A stretch of 40,922 bases of DNA. Source: CAZFLM01 sp964519955 (GTDB lineage Bacteria > Armatimonadota > Chthonomonadetes > Chthonomonadales > CAJBBX01). The notes below the pieces were generated by a model, which was given only the letters and a program-made list of their open reading frames with translations, was not told the origin of the DNA and did not search any database. The DNA lies in the NCBI GenBank assembly GCA_964519955.1, contig CAZFLM010000062.1, positions 1 to 40,922 of the forward strand, read 5' to 3'. Below are positions 25,199 to 33,799 of this stretch, piece after piece (position 1 is the stretch's first letter; every line of letters starts with the position of its first letter). The translations under genes and the position numbers were made by a program.

Positions 25199-26230
25199 CT
25201 ATCCGCCCGGCGTCGGCGCAAGGTGAGCCCACACCAGGTACCAAGTGATCAGGGCGTCTCCCACGAATACAGCCAGCAGCGCCCCGACGACCATGAACGG
25301 GCCGAACGGCAAATGCATCGGTCCGGCCTCGAAGTCATCCTCGATTGGCGCCTCAGCCTGCCCCGCCGGGCGCCGCTTCACCTTCTCCGCAACCAGCGCC
25401 ACCAGGTCGAGGCCCACGAGGTAGTACAGGCCGCCGGCGAGCAGGTTCCCGATCCCGAAGGGCTCCTCGTCCTCCGCTTCGGGCTCAACCGCTTCAGCCG
25501 GGGCGGACGGGGCGGCGCCGTCGCGAAGCCGCAGCCACGCGAGCTTCAGAACGCCGATCACCGCGCCCACCGCGATGGCCAACAGGAACGACACCAGCGC
25601 CTGGCTCAGCGGCAGGAGGGCGCCGATGGCCCGCGCCAGCTTCACATCGCCGTCGCCCATCGCCTCCTTGCGGAACAGCAGGAAGCCGAGCACTTGGATC
25701 GCAACGAACACCCCGGTGCATACGAGTGCACCTAGAACGCACCGCGGCATCCACCCCCAGAGCAGAGAGTGCGCCGGATCGCCCGCCGCGATCGCCCAGA
25801 CGTCCAACCCTACCCCGACCAGCAGCGCGAATGCGTTCAGCTCGTCGGGTATCAGGAACAACTCCAGGTCGATGAACAATGCTGCCACGAGCGCGGCAAA
25901 GAAGAGGCAGTACGCCACCGCGCTTGCAGTCGCCCCCAGCCGCAGCGTCAGCGATAGGAACAGGCAGGCGGTCAGCAACTCCACCGCCGGATACCGCCAC
26001 GAGATCGGCTGACGGCACCTCCGGCACTTCGCGCCAAGCAGAACATAACTGAGCAGTGGGACGTTGTCGATCGCCGAGAGCGAGGACTCACACTTGGGGC
26101 AATGGGAACCTGGAAAGAGGAGCGACTGCCCGCGTGGCAGGCGCCAGATGACCACATTAAGGAAACTGCCGACGATCGCGCCGAACACGACCGAGAGAGT
26201 CCCCCAGAAGCTGATCGGGACATCCGGCAA
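25199..26230 (-). CDS. pilD: Prepilin leader peptidase/N-methyltransferase with extra insertion
   Basis: This 343-aa polytopic membrane enzyme cleaves and N-methylates the pseudopilins encoded next to it. The N-terminal zinc-binding tetracysteine is CPKC (44-47) and CRRC (69-72). The two catalytic aspartates of the GxGD-type aspartyl protease lie in FIDLELFLIPDELN (about 120) and MGDGDVKLARAIG (about 193). Family members are generally 250-290 aa. Here an extra 70 or so residues lie between the sixth helix and the terminal PFGPFMVVGALLAVFVGD segment: an Ala/Glu/Asp-rich strip, one added hydrophobic stretch (IGNLLAGGLYYLVGL) and another acidic strip. The start is TTG at 26230 behind GTGGGGGT; no in-frame ATG lies nearby. 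The operon position after pilC is classical. Confidence 0.93.
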   Translation of the reverse strand: MPDVPISFWGTLSVVFGAIVGSFLNVVIWRLPRGQSLLFPGSHCPKCESSLSAIDNVPLLSYVLLGAKCRRCRQPISWRYPAVELLTACLFLSLTLRLGATASAVAYCLFFAALVAALFIDLELFLIPDELNAFALLVGVGLDVWAIAAGDPAHSLLWGWMPRCVLGALVCTGVFVAIQVLGFLLFRKEAMGDGDVKLARAIGALLPLSQALVSFLLAIAVGAVIGVLKLAWLRLRDGAAPSAPAEAVEPEAEDEEPFGIGNLLAGGLYYLVGLDLVALVAEKVKRRPAGQAEAPIEDDFEAGPMHLPFGPFMVVGALLAVFVGDALITWYLVWAHLAPTPGG

Positions 26231-26305
26231 CCGCGTACCCCCACTGACCGACGGATTGTGCCCTACTGCGGACGCCGCCCGGGATGGGGCGCATTCCGCG
26301 CGAAA

Positions 26306-26339
26306 CGCAGGGACAGAGCCGATCCGCCCTGTCCCTGCG
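26306..26339 (-). other. 11-bp hairpin between pilC and pilD
   Basis: CGCAGGGACAG (26306-26316) and CTGTCCCTGCG (26329-26339) are perfect inverted repeats with a 12-nt loop, 24 nt beyond the pilC stop codon. Only three T follow on the minus strand, so read-through into pilD is likely. It may be a partial terminator or an RNA-stability element. Confidence 0.5.
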
Positions 26340-26363
26340 CGCTTTCAGTTGGCCAAGCGGACG

Positions 26364-27626
26364 CTACTCGCCGCCGGCCGCGCTGCTCGCCGCGCCCTCG
26401 GCGTCGCCGCCGCCGCTGCTGAGCTTCTCAATCACCGAGATCAGCGGCATGAACATGGCGATGACGATGAACCCGACGCAGACGCCCAAGAACACGATCA
26501 GCACCGGCTCGATGGCGGCCGTCAAGCTCTGGAGGGTTGCGTCGACCTCCTGCTCGTAGAACTCCGCGATCTTCGCGAGCATGTTGTCGAGGGCGCCGGA
26601 CTCCTCACCGATGGAGATCATGTGCACCACCATCGGCGGGAACATGCGGCTCTTCTCGAGCGGGTCGTTGATGCGGTCGCCCTCTCGGATCCGGGCGCGC
26701 GCCTGCATGACCGCGTCGGCGATGATCCCGTTACCCACCGTGCCCGCAACAGTCTCGAGCGCCTGCAAAATCGGTACGCCGGAAACGAGCAGGGTGCCGA
26801 GGGTCCGCGAGAAGCGCGCCAGAGCGATCTTGTGGTGCAGCTTCCCGAACACCGGCACCTTCAGCTTGATCCTGTCGATGACGCGCCGCCCAATCCGCGT
26901 CGTCCCGAAGTACTTCACCGCCACGAAGGTCACCACCAGGATGATGATCCCGATGTACCACTTGCTCTTCAGGAAGTCGCTGAAGTCGACCAGGATCTGC
27001 GTCATCCACGGCAGTTCCTTGACCCCGAGGTCCTTGAACAGCTCGACGAACTTGGGGACAATGAACGTACACAGGCCCACGACGATGCCGACTGCGACGA
27101 CGACGACGATCGATGGGTACGTCAGGGCGGCCTTCACCTTGCGCCGCAGGGCCATGTCGCTCTCTAGGAAGCCCGACAGCCTCTGCAGAGCCTCTTCGAG
27201 GACGCCTCCCACCTCACCAGCCTTGATCAGACCGATAAAGATGTTGGTGAACGTCTTCGGGTACTTCAGCATCGCCTTGGAGAGAGTCTGGCCGGACTCC
27301 ACCTCCTGCTGGATGTCGATGATCATCCGGCGGAGCCTGGGGTTCTGGGTCTGCTCGCCAAGGACGTCCAGAGCGCGCACCAGCGAGACGCCGGCGTCGA
27401 TCATCGTGGAGAACTGCCGACAGAAGACAGACAGGTCGGCCAGCTTAACCCGGCCCCACCCGCCTCCGGCCGCGGCCTTCTTGCCCTTGCCGGTCTGGGT
27501 GATGTCGGCAACCGTGAAGCCCTGCTCCTGGAGCCGGCGTCGCAGGATCTCGGCGTTCTCGGCGTCGGACGTGCCGGTCCGCGCCTGTCCCTGCGCATCT
27601 CGTACCGTGTAGCTGAAGGTCGGCAT
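26364..27626 (-). CDS. pilC: PilC, inner-membrane platform protein of the type IV pilus
   Basis: This 420-aa T2SSF-family protein couples the ATPases to pilin extraction. The start at 27626 gives MPTFSYTVRDAQGQ, the standard PilC N-terminus, behind GAGGGAG. Two repeated GspF domains are visible. The first has FCRQFSTMIDAGVSLVRALD (near 75-95) and AGEVGGVLEEAL. The second has FSRTLGTLLVSGVPILQALE (near 280-300) and GEESGALDNMLAKIA. Three hydrophobic helices are evident: YPSIVVVVAVGIVVGLCTFIV, IGIIILVVTFVAV, and VLIVFLGVCVGFIVIAMFMP near the C-terminus. A short Gly/Ala/Ser tail ends the protein. Length is normal for the family. It lies between pilT and pilD, flanked by hairpins on both sides. 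Confidence 0.96.
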   Translation of the reverse strand: MPTFSYTVRDAQGQARTGTSDAENAEILRRRLQEQGFTVADITQTGKGKKAAAGGGWGRVKLADLSVFCRQFSTMIDAGVSLVRALDVLGEQTQNPRLRRMIIDIQQEVESGQTLSKAMLKYPKTFTNIFIGLIKAGEVGGVLEEALQRLSGFLESDMALRRKVKAALTYPSIVVVVAVGIVVGLCTFIVPKFVELFKDLGVKELPWMTQILVDFSDFLKSKWYIGIIILVVTFVAVKYFGTTRIGRRVIDRIKLKVPVFGKLHHKIALARFSRTLGTLLVSGVPILQALETVAGTVGNGIIADAVMQARARIREGDRINDPLEKSRMFPPMVVHMISIGEESGALDNMLAKIAEFYEQEVDATLQSLTAAIEPVLIVFLGVCVGFIVIAMFMPLISVIEKLSSGGGDAEGAASSAAGGE

Positions 27627-27715
27627 CTTGCAGACTCCCTCTGGGGGATCGGACATCTAGCCAGGAAGCGGGCCGTTGGCGGCACTTGCCCCGGCGGCTC
27701 CGCGCCAACTGTGCG

Positions 27716-27746
27716 AGCGTCCGGCCCAACCGAGGCGCCGGACGCT
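27716..27746 (-). other. 10-bp hairpin between pilT and pilC
   Basis: AGCGTCCGGC (27716-27725) and GCCGGACGCT (27737-27746) form a perfect stem over an 11-nt loop, 11 nt after the pilT stop codon. There is no U-tract. It is one of a series of GC-rich stems at the gene boundaries of this unit. Confidence 0.5.
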
Positions 27747-27757
27747 TCGTCCCAACG

Positions 27758-28930
27758 CTAACGGCCGGCGGGAGCGCCCGGCCCGGCCATCGTCGCCGTC
27801 CGGATCATCTTCTCCAGTTCCGGCGGGTTCATGGCGCGCTCCATCGCAAGCTCGAACGTGATGAAGCCGCGAAGGTACATGTCGCGCAGCGACTGGTCCA
27901 TCGTCTGCATCCCGAGGTTCGCGCTCGTCTGGATCATCGACGTGATCTGGTGCGCCTTGTTCTCGCGGATGAGGTTCCGGATGGCCGGGCTGGCGGTCAT
28001 GATCTCCATGGCGCAGACGCGGCCCGGCTGGTTGGCGCGCGGCAGCAACTGCTGGCACAGGATGGCCTGCAGGTTGTTCGAGAGCTGCAAGCGCACCTGC
28101 TCCTGCTGCCCGGGCGGGAACGAGTCCACGATGCGCTCGACGGAGGTCGCGGCGCTGTTCGTGTGCAGGGTGGCGAAGACAAGGTGGCCCGTTTCGGCCG
28201 CCGATACCGCCATCTGCATCGTTTCCAGGTCTCGCATTTCACCCACGAGGATCACGTCAGGATCTTCGCGGAGGGCGGCGCGCAGCGCGTTCGAGAACTG
28301 CTTGGTGTCCTGCCCCACCTCGCGCTGGTTGATGATGCTGAACCGGTGCGAGTGCAAGTATTCAATCGGGTCCTCGATCGTCAGCACGTGGACGCTGCGC
28401 TCGTTGTTGATCTGGTTGATCATCGCGGCGAGCGACGTCGACTTGCCGGAGCCGGTTGGCCCGGTGACGAGGATGAGCCCGCGCGGCAGCCGGGTGAGTT
28501 CCTCCAGCACCGGTGGCAGGCTCAGTTCCTTGAGGGTGGGGATGCGGGACGGGATGACGCGGAATGCGGTCGCGACGTTTGCCCGGTCGCGGTACACGTT
28601 GACGCGGAACCGCGACACCTTCTGGAGCTGATACGAGAAGTCCAGCTCCATCGATGTCTCGAAGCGCTGTATCTGCTCGTCCGTCAGGATGTCGTAGATG
28701 ACGCGCTGCGACTCCTGCGGGGTCACCTTGTCGTAGTTGGTGGGCAGCAGCGCGCCGTCCACCCGAATGATCGGCGGAACTCCCACCGAGATGTGCAGGT
28801 CGGATCCGCCCTTCTCGACGACCAGCGTCAGCAGGTCATCGATGTGCGCATCCTCGAGCGGTCTGGGCCGCGCGCTCGCGGCGGGTTGGGGAATGGCTGC
28901 CTGGGGTACAGGCTGAGTCGTGTCGGTCAC
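27758..28930 (-). CDS. pilT: PilT, type IV pilus retraction ATPase
   Basis: This 390-aa hexameric ATPase depolymerises the pilus. A Pro/Ala-rich N-terminal extension of about 25 residues precedes the PAS-like domain (DLLTLVVEKGGSDLHISVG). Walker A: GPTGSGKST near 155. Asp box: TIEDPIEYLH. Walker B: DPDVILVGEMRDLET. His box: TGHLVFATLHTNSA. The PilT-specific AIRNLIRE motif is present in the C-terminal domain, which separates it from PilB. The start is GTG at 28930 with GGAGG upstream. It lies downstream of pilB and upstream of pilC, so extension and retraction motors come from one transcript. Presence of PilT implies a retractile pilus, suited to twitching, DNA uptake or adhesion under tension. 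Confidence 0.97.
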   Translation of the reverse strand: MTDTTQPVPQAAIPQPAASARPRPLEDAHIDDLLTLVVEKGGSDLHISVGVPPIIRVDGALLPTNYDKVTPQESQRVIYDILTDEQIQRFETSMELDFSYQLQKVSRFRVNVYRDRANVATAFRVIPSRIPTLKELSLPPVLEELTRLPRGLILVTGPTGSGKSTSLAAMINQINNERSVHVLTIEDPIEYLHSHRFSIINQREVGQDTKQFSNALRAALREDPDVILVGEMRDLETMQMAVSAAETGHLVFATLHTNSAATSVERIVDSFPPGQQEQVRLQLSNNLQAILCQQLLPRANQPGRVCAMEIMTASPAIRNLIRENKAHQITSMIQTSANLGMQTMDQSLRDMYLRGFITFELAMERAMNPPELEKMIRTATMAGPGAPAGR

Positions 28931-29052
28931 CGACTTGGAACCTCCGAAGACAGGTCAATAGCCGCAGTTTCTGTCTGGCAATCTAGTGTCGGCAGGACGA
29001 GCACTCAAGCCACAGCCCTAAGGACTGCGCCGCCCCCGAGCCCAACCGCCCA

Positions 29053-30861
29053 TTAGTGGCCGGCGGTGAAGACGACGCGCATGACTTCGTCCGGCGTCGT
29101 GATCCCCTCCAGCACCTTGATCAAGCCGTCCTCGCGCAGCTCGTGCATCCCGTTCGCCCGCGCCGCATCGCGGATGTCCGCCAGCGGGGCGCGCCGGACG
29201 ATGAGTTCGGCGATCTCGTCGTTCACCCGCATCAGCGAGTAGATGCCGAGCCGGCCCTTGTACCCGGTGTGGCGGCAAGCCTCGCACCCGCGTCCGCGCC
29301 ACAGGGTGACCTTCTGGTCCGCCGACTCCGGCCGGAAGCCGAACCGCCGCAGGTAGGTGGCATCCTCCTCGTACGGCTCCTTGCAGTGCTGGCAGATCTT
29401 TCGGCCAAGGCGCTGTGCAAGCACTCCGATGACCGTGGCGGAGATCAGGTACGGCTCCACGCCCATGTCGACCATTCGGATCACGGAGGACGGAGCATCG
29501 TTCGTGTGGATCGTCGAGAGGACCAGGTGGCCTGTCAGCGAGGATTCAATGGCGATGTCGGCAGTCTCAAGGTCGCGCATTTCGCCGACCATGATGATGT
29601 CCGGGTCCTGCCGCAAGAACGACCGCAGCGCGTTCGCGAAGGTGAGGCCCGCCTTCTTGTTCACCTGCACCTGCGTGACGCCGTTCAACTGGTACTCGAC
29701 CGGATCCTCGATGGTGAGGATGTTCTTCTCGATCGAGTTCAGCTTGTGAAGGATCGAGTACTGCGTCGTGGTCTTGCCGGAGCCGGTGGGGCCCGTCGAA
29801 AGCACCATGCCGTTCGGCTGGGCGACGAGTTCCTCCAACTGGTCCTGCACCTCGGCCGTGAAGCCGAGCTTGTTCAGACCGATGAGAACGCTGCTCTTGT
29901 CGAGAATTCGGCAGACGATCTTCTCGCCGAAGATGCTGGGCAGACAAGAGACGCGGAGGTCGTAGTCCTTGTTCGTGTTCGTATCGCGGATCGGAATGCG
30001 GCCGTCCTGCGGAACACGCCGCTCGGCGATGTTCATGTCCGCCATGATCTTGAAGCGCGAGATCAGCGGCGCCTGGATGTACCTCGGGAGCGCCATGGTC
30101 TCGTGGAGGACGCCGTCCACTCGGTACCGAACGCGAAGACCGCGGCCGGTGGGCTCGATGTGGATGTCCGAGGCGCCCTCGTTGATGGCCTGAAGGATCA
30201 CGGCGTTGGCCACGCGGACGATAGGCGCTTCCTCCGCCATCGCCATCGCAGTCTCGTCGTCCTCCTCCACGTCGCCGCCGGTGCCCGCCTTCGCCACGTT
30301 CTCGCGGATCTCGGCCATGAAGTCGCCGATGCCGCTCGGCACGCTGGGCGCGCCGCCCTTGAGCGGGTTCATGCCCGGCGAGGCCGAGGTGGTGGGCGCC
30401 GGCGCCAGATCGGCCGACGTGCTGGCCCCGTAGGCGCGTGAGATCGCGTCCTCAATGGCTCCGGGAGCCGCCAGCGCGGCGCGGATGGTGCAGCGCGAGA
30501 CGACGCGCAGGTCGTCGGCTGCATACGGGTTGGAGGTGTCGGCCATCGCGACGATCAGCGTGTTCGTCGCGCTGTCCTTCTTGACGGGGATCACGTTGTG
30601 CCGCTTGGCAATGTGCACCGGCACCACGTTGATCGCGCTCGCCTCAGGAGCAAACTTGTTGAGGTCGACGAAAGGCAGGCCCATCTCCTGGGCTCGAGCC
30701 TCGGTCACGTCGCGCTCCGACGCAAAGCCGGACTCTACCAATAGACGGTTGAGCGGGGTGCCGGATTGCTTTTGCATCTCCTGGGCCTGCTTGAGCTGCT
30801 CGGCAGTGACGTACCCTTTCTCAACCAGGTACTCCCCTACGCTCTTCCTTGCCATGACCAT
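29053..30861 (-). CDS. pilB: PilB, type IV pilus extension ATPase
   Basis: This 602-aa GspE-family ATPase powers pilin polymerisation. The ATG at 30861 (MVMARKSVGEYL) has GAGGTG 6 nt upstream; an in-frame start at 30906 lacks this support. The N-terminus is an MshEN-like domain in two repeats (VGEYLVEKGYVTAEQL and PLNRLLVESGFASERDV). This fold binds c-di-GMP in some relatives. The key Arg-Leu-Gly position reads Ser-Val-Gly here, so binding is uncertain. A Pro/Ser/Ala linker with an acidic patch (VEEDDE) follows. Walker A: GPTGSGKTT near 355. Asp box: TIEDPVEYQ. Walker B: DPDIIMVGEMRDLE. His box: TGHLVLSTIHTND. A zinc tetracysteine is CQHC and CEAC. It is the first gene of the long unit, directly behind the promoter at 30943-30971. 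Confidence 0.97.
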   Translation of the reverse strand: MVMARKSVGEYLVEKGYVTAEQLKQAQEMQKQSGTPLNRLLVESGFASERDVTEARAQEMGLPFVDLNKFAPEASAINVVPVHIAKRHNVIPVKKDSATNTLIVAMADTSNPYAADDLRVVSRCTIRAALAAPGAIEDAISRAYGASTSADLAPAPTTSASPGMNPLKGGAPSVPSGIGDFMAEIRENVAKAGTGGDVEEDDETAMAMAEEAPIVRVANAVILQAINEGASDIHIEPTGRGLRVRYRVDGVLHETMALPRYIQAPLISRFKIMADMNIAERRVPQDGRIPIRDTNTNKDYDLRVSCLPSIFGEKIVCRILDKSSVLIGLNKLGFTAEVQDQLEELVAQPNGMVLSTGPTGSGKTTTQYSILHKLNSIEKNILTIEDPVEYQLNGVTQVQVNKKAGLTFANALRSFLRQDPDIIMVGEMRDLETADIAIESSLTGHLVLSTIHTNDAPSSVIRMVDMGVEPYLISATVIGVLAQRLGRKICQHCKEPYEEDATYLRRFGFRPESADQKVTLWRGRGCEACRHTGYKGRLGIYSLMRVNDEIAELIVRRAPLADIRDAARANGMHELREDGLIKVLEGITTPDEVMRVVFTAGH

Positions 30862-30942
30862 TTGTAGCACCTCGCCCCGAAGACGGTGTACGCCGGCAAG
30901 AGTCAACTACACGGAGTGACAGACGCCGCACCCGCTCCCCGG

Positions 30943-30971
30943 ATTATAGCACAGCCCCCGAGAGGGTGCAA
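30943..30971 (-). promoter_or_regulatory. Sigma-70-type promoter of the pilB unit
   Basis: On the minus strand TTGCAC (30966-30971) and TATAAT (30943-30948) are 17 nt apart, a five-of-six -35 and a perfect -10. Transcription should start near 30936, giving a leader of about 75 nt before pilB. The remaining gap up to aroE (30972-31076) is GC-rich and holds a small GGGG/CCCC stem but nothing else I recognise. Confidence 0.8.
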
Positions 30972-31076
30972 GCAGTATTTCCGGGGAGCGGCGCCCCCCA
31001 CAACTGAGCGGCCGCCCGCCTGAGTATCGGCGCAGCCGCAGCCGCACCGCAGCCCTCGCTCTCGATCGAGCCCAGC

Positions 31077-31940
31077 CTATCGCCCTTCCCCAAGCGCCCG
31101 GACGAGCGCTGCCGACATCACGTCGATCGGAGCGCGCCGGCCCGTCCAGATCTCGAGCGCCCGGGCGCCCTGGTGCACCAGCATCCGGTCGCCCGTCACC
31201 GTTCGGCATCCGGCCGCCCGCCCCGCCTGCAGCAGCAGCGTGTCCAGTGGGCGGTACACCAGGTCGTAGATCGTCAGTCCGTCGTGCAGCGAGTCCAGGG
31301 GAATGGAGGGCATCTCGCCGTCGCGCGGCGACATGCCGACCGATGTAGCGTTCACCAACAAGCCCGCCCCGGCGACCGCAGCGGCGAGCCGGTCCTCCGA
31401 AGCAAGCACCTCGACCGGCACTCCGCACCGCTCGGATGCGGCCGCGGCAAGGCGCTCCGCACGCTCCGTGGACCGATTGGCGATCTGCACGAGCGCTCCC
31501 TCGGCCGCCAGGCGGAAGACCACCGACCGAGCGGCGCCGCCCGCTCCCAGCACGACCGCCGGCAGCCCCCGAACCGAGATGCCATCCTCGACGAGCGGCG
31601 CGATGAACCCGTCGCCGTCCGTGTTGTGGCCGATCAGCTTCCCGTCCACGTTGGCGACGGTGTTCACAGCCCCGACCGCCGCCGCATCGCCTTGCACCTC
31701 GTCCACGAGGTCCAGGGCGCGCTCTTTGTGCGGAATGGTGAGGTTGACGCCTGCAATCCCGAGTGCCCGTACGCCCGCAAGGGCGCGGCCGAGATCGTCC
31801 GGCGGCACGGAGAAGGGAACATACGTGTAGTCGAGCGAGAGAGCCTCCAGCGCCGCGTTCTGCATGGCCGGCGACAGGCTGTGCTCGACCGGGAACCCGA
31901 AGACCCCCAGCACTCGCGTGCGCCCAGTGAGGGCAGGCAT
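31077..31940 (-). CDS. aroE: Shikimate dehydrogenase (NADP+)
   Basis: This 287-aa cytoplasmic enzyme reduces 3-dehydroshikimate to shikimate in aromatic amino-acid synthesis. Substrate-binding Ser21 and Ser23 lie in VEHSLSPAMQN. The catalytic Lys72 is in GVNLTIPHK and Asp108 in GHNTDGDGF. The dinucleotide loop is GAGGAA (132-137), followed by IANRSTERAERL, whose NRS/T-R pattern favours NADP. A C-terminal LVHQGARALEIWTG completes the substrate site. Length is typical. The ATG at 31940 has GGAGTGG upstream. It lies between yqeG and pilB on the same strand; its 5' leader contains one copy of the TAGCCTGG-ended repeat. Confidence 0.97.
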   Translation of the reverse strand: MPALTGRTRVLGVFGFPVEHSLSPAMQNAALEALSLDYTYVPFSVPPDDLGRALAGVRALGIAGVNLTIPHKERALDLVDEVQGDAAAVGAVNTVANVDGKLIGHNTDGDGFIAPLVEDGISVRGLPAVVLGAGGAARSVVFRLAAEGALVQIANRSTERAERLAAAASERCGVPVEVLASEDRLAAAVAGAGLLVNATSVGMSPRDGEMPSIPLDSLHDGLTIYDLVYRPLDTLLLQAGRAAGCRTVTGDRMLVHQGARALEIWTGRRAPIDVMSAALVRALGEGR

Positions 31941-32028
31941 ACACCACTCCGTTGACCGGTCTGACGACGCGGAGCCCAGGATTGTTCCCGCGACCCGGGC
32001 ACGAATCTGCGAGAGCCGCGCCGCCGGC

Positions 32029-32119
32029 TAGCCCGGTTGAGGCACGAGCGCCGTGGTGTGATGGGCCCGAGCCTGCCGAATGGCGCCCGTCCAGGGCCAC
32101 TCATGGACAGGCCAGACTA
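32029..32119. repeat. TAGCCTGG-ended mosaic repeat, copy 1 (91 bp)
   Basis: The copy runs from TAGCCCGG to a right end GGCCAGACTA. It shares the core CACGAGCGCCGTGGTG with the other copies and has the longer central loop variant (GGGCCCGAGCCTGCC...GCGCCCGTCC). Its right end is the TAG stop codon of the minus-strand yqeG gene. It separates yqeG from aroE. Confidence 0.8.
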
Positions 32120-32656
32120 GATCCGCTTCTGCCGCCGGAACACGCCGAGGAGCACCCACTCCGCCGCGCGGCTGATCTTCGTGCCCAGGAACTCGCGCCG
32201 GTGCATCGGACGCACCATGATGGTGTAGAGGCCCATGCGGTTCCCGCCGAACACATCCGTGAACATCTGGTCGCCCACCATGGCGGTCTTGGAGGGCTCG
32301 GCCTGCAGCTCGGCCAGCGCGTTCAGGAAGCCACGCCGCCTGGGCTTCCAGGCACGGCGAACATAGGGCACCCCAAGCTCCTGCGACAGCGACACGAGGC
32401 GCCGCCCGTGCCGCGTGTTGGAGACCAGACAGAGCCGAATGCCGGCGGCCTTCAGCGCCTCGATCCACGCGAACACCTCCGCCGGGATGTCGTGCCGCTG
32501 CCAGCCGACCAGCGTGTTGTCCAGGTCCAGCAGCACGGCCTCGATGCCCAGCGATCGCAGCTCGGCCGCGTCAATCTCCGTCACGCCGCTCGCGCAATAG
32601 CGATGGGGGCACAGCTTCAGGAGGCCCGAGGGCCGGCGCTCACCGTAGGTCGTCAC
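32117..32656 (-). CDS. yqeG: YqeG-family HAD phosphatase (HAD subfamily IIIA)
   Basis: This is a cytoplasmic HAD hydrolase of about 179 aa. The catalytic motif I is LLDLDNTLVGW (nucleophile and acid-base Asp). Motif II is LCLVSNTRHGRR, and motif III and IV elements are WKPRRRGF and MVGDQMFTDVFGGNRMG. This combination, with the N-terminal LLKLCPHRYC, is diagnostic of the YqeG group, whose members include a mitochondrial phosphatidylglycerophosphate phosphatase; the bacterial substrate is not established. I place the start at a GTG (32656) with GAGGTG just upstream. That overlaps the end of mltG by 17 nt, suggesting translational coupling; another GTG at 32659 is possible. Its TAG stop codon is also the edge of repeat copy 1. 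Confidence 0.88.
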   Translation of the reverse strand: MTTYGERRPSGLLKLCPHRYCASGVTEIDAAELRSLGIEAVLLDLDNTLVGWQRHDIPAEVFAWIEALKAAGIRLCLVSNTRHGRRLVSLSQELGVPYVRRAWKPRRRGFLNALAELQAEPSKTAMVGDQMFTDVFGGNRMGLYTIMVRPMHRREFLGTKISRAAEWVLLGVFRRQKRI

Positions 32657-33719
32657 CACGCACCTCACGAGGCGCCTTGCGCAGCGCCCGGACCTGCGCG
32701 ACGGCGCGGTTGTGCTCCGCCTCCGTGCGCGTAAAGATGTGGGCGCCGCCAGGGGCAGCCACATAGTACAGATAGTCGTGCCGCTCCGGCCTGAGCGCCG
32801 CCAACAGGGAGGGCAGCCCCGGCGACGCGATCGGCCCCGGCGGCAGGCCCGCCCGCCGGTACGTGTTGTACGGCGATCTGGTCTCCAGATCCCGGTACAT
32901 CACGCGCGTCTTGTGGTAGCCCAGCGCATAGAGCACCGTCGCGTCGATCTGCAGCCGCATCTTCCGCTTCAGCCGGTTCTCGATGACCCCGGCAATGCGG
33001 GCGCGATCCCGGTCGACCTCCGCCTCCCGCTCGATCAGCGAGGCGATCGTCACGATCTGGTGCAGCGTGTGCCCGCTCCGGGCGATCTCGGCGGCATAGG
33101 GCTGAGCGAATCGCGCCTCGAAGGTGTCCACCATCTGCTGCATCACGCGCTCCGGCCTTGCGTGCTCACCGAACTCGTACGTCTCCGGGAACAGGTAGCC
33201 CTCCAGCCCGGTCCGGGGCATGCCCGACGGAACCGTCACACCGGCCGGCTTGCGCGCAAGCCGCACGAACTGGTCGCGGTCGTCGATGGTGCCCGCACGC
33301 AGCAGCGCATCCGCCATCTGCGCGACAGTACGGCCCTCCGGGATGGTGGCGGTGCCGGTGTCCGCAGCCCCGCCGCGCCGAAGAACCTCGACGCACCCGG
33401 CCACGCCCAACGAGGGGGACAGACGGTAGCGCCCCGAGCGCAGTTGCGACGCATGCCCGCCGAAGGAGGTGTAGAGGTAGAACACCGTCGCGTTGCGAAC
33501 GAGGCCGGCAGCGGCCAGACGCCGCCCGATCGATGAGGCGCGCTCCCCCCGCCGTACAACGAAGCCGCGAGGACGGGTGTCGGCACTCACGGGACGCAGC
33601 CCGACCGCATACCACCCGACCGACAGCACAACGGCGGCTGCCAGGACGGCCAGACACCCGACGACCGGTGGCCGCCGCTTTCGTCGAACGCTCTTGCCCG
33701 CCAGTGTGTCCTCCAGCAT
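32640..33719 (-). CDS. mltG: MltG, endolytic murein transglycosylase
   Basis: This 359-aa bitopic protein cleaves nascent glycan strands in the periplasm and helps set glycan length. A basic cytoplasmic tail (KSVRRKRRPP) leads into one membrane helix (about 19-41). A LysM-like subdomain comes next (RGFVVRRGERASSIGRRL). The YceG domain has the catalytic Glu in IASLIEREAEVDRDRARIAG, followed by NRLKRKMRLQIDATVLYALG and the conserved SPYNTYRRAGLPPGPIASPG. All are family hallmarks and the length is normal. The start at 33719 lacks a clear Shine-Dalgarno sequence. It lies 80 nt after ruvX, a very common neighbour in many phyla. Confidence 0.95.
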   Translation of the reverse strand: MLEDTLAGKSVRRKRRPPVVGCLAVLAAAVVLSVGWYAVGLRPVSADTRPRGFVVRRGERASSIGRRLAAAGLVRNATVFYLYTSFGGHASQLRSGRYRLSPSLGVAGCVEVLRRGGAADTGTATIPEGRTVAQMADALLRAGTIDDRDQFVRLARKPAGVTVPSGMPRTGLEGYLFPETYEFGEHARPERVMQQMVDTFEARFAQPYAAEIARSGHTLHQIVTIASLIEREAEVDRDRARIAGVIENRLKRKMRLQIDATVLYALGYHKTRVMYRDLETRSPYNTYRRAGLPPGPIASPGLPSLLAALRPERHDYLYYVAAPGGAHIFTRTEAEHNRAVAQVRALRKAPREVRGDDLR

Positions 33720-33799
33720 GGGGCCGCCGGCCGCCAGAACGCCGGCAGTGGCACGCCAGGAGATGAACGAGGTTCGGCCGTGTGGCCGGCGGCGCGGAG

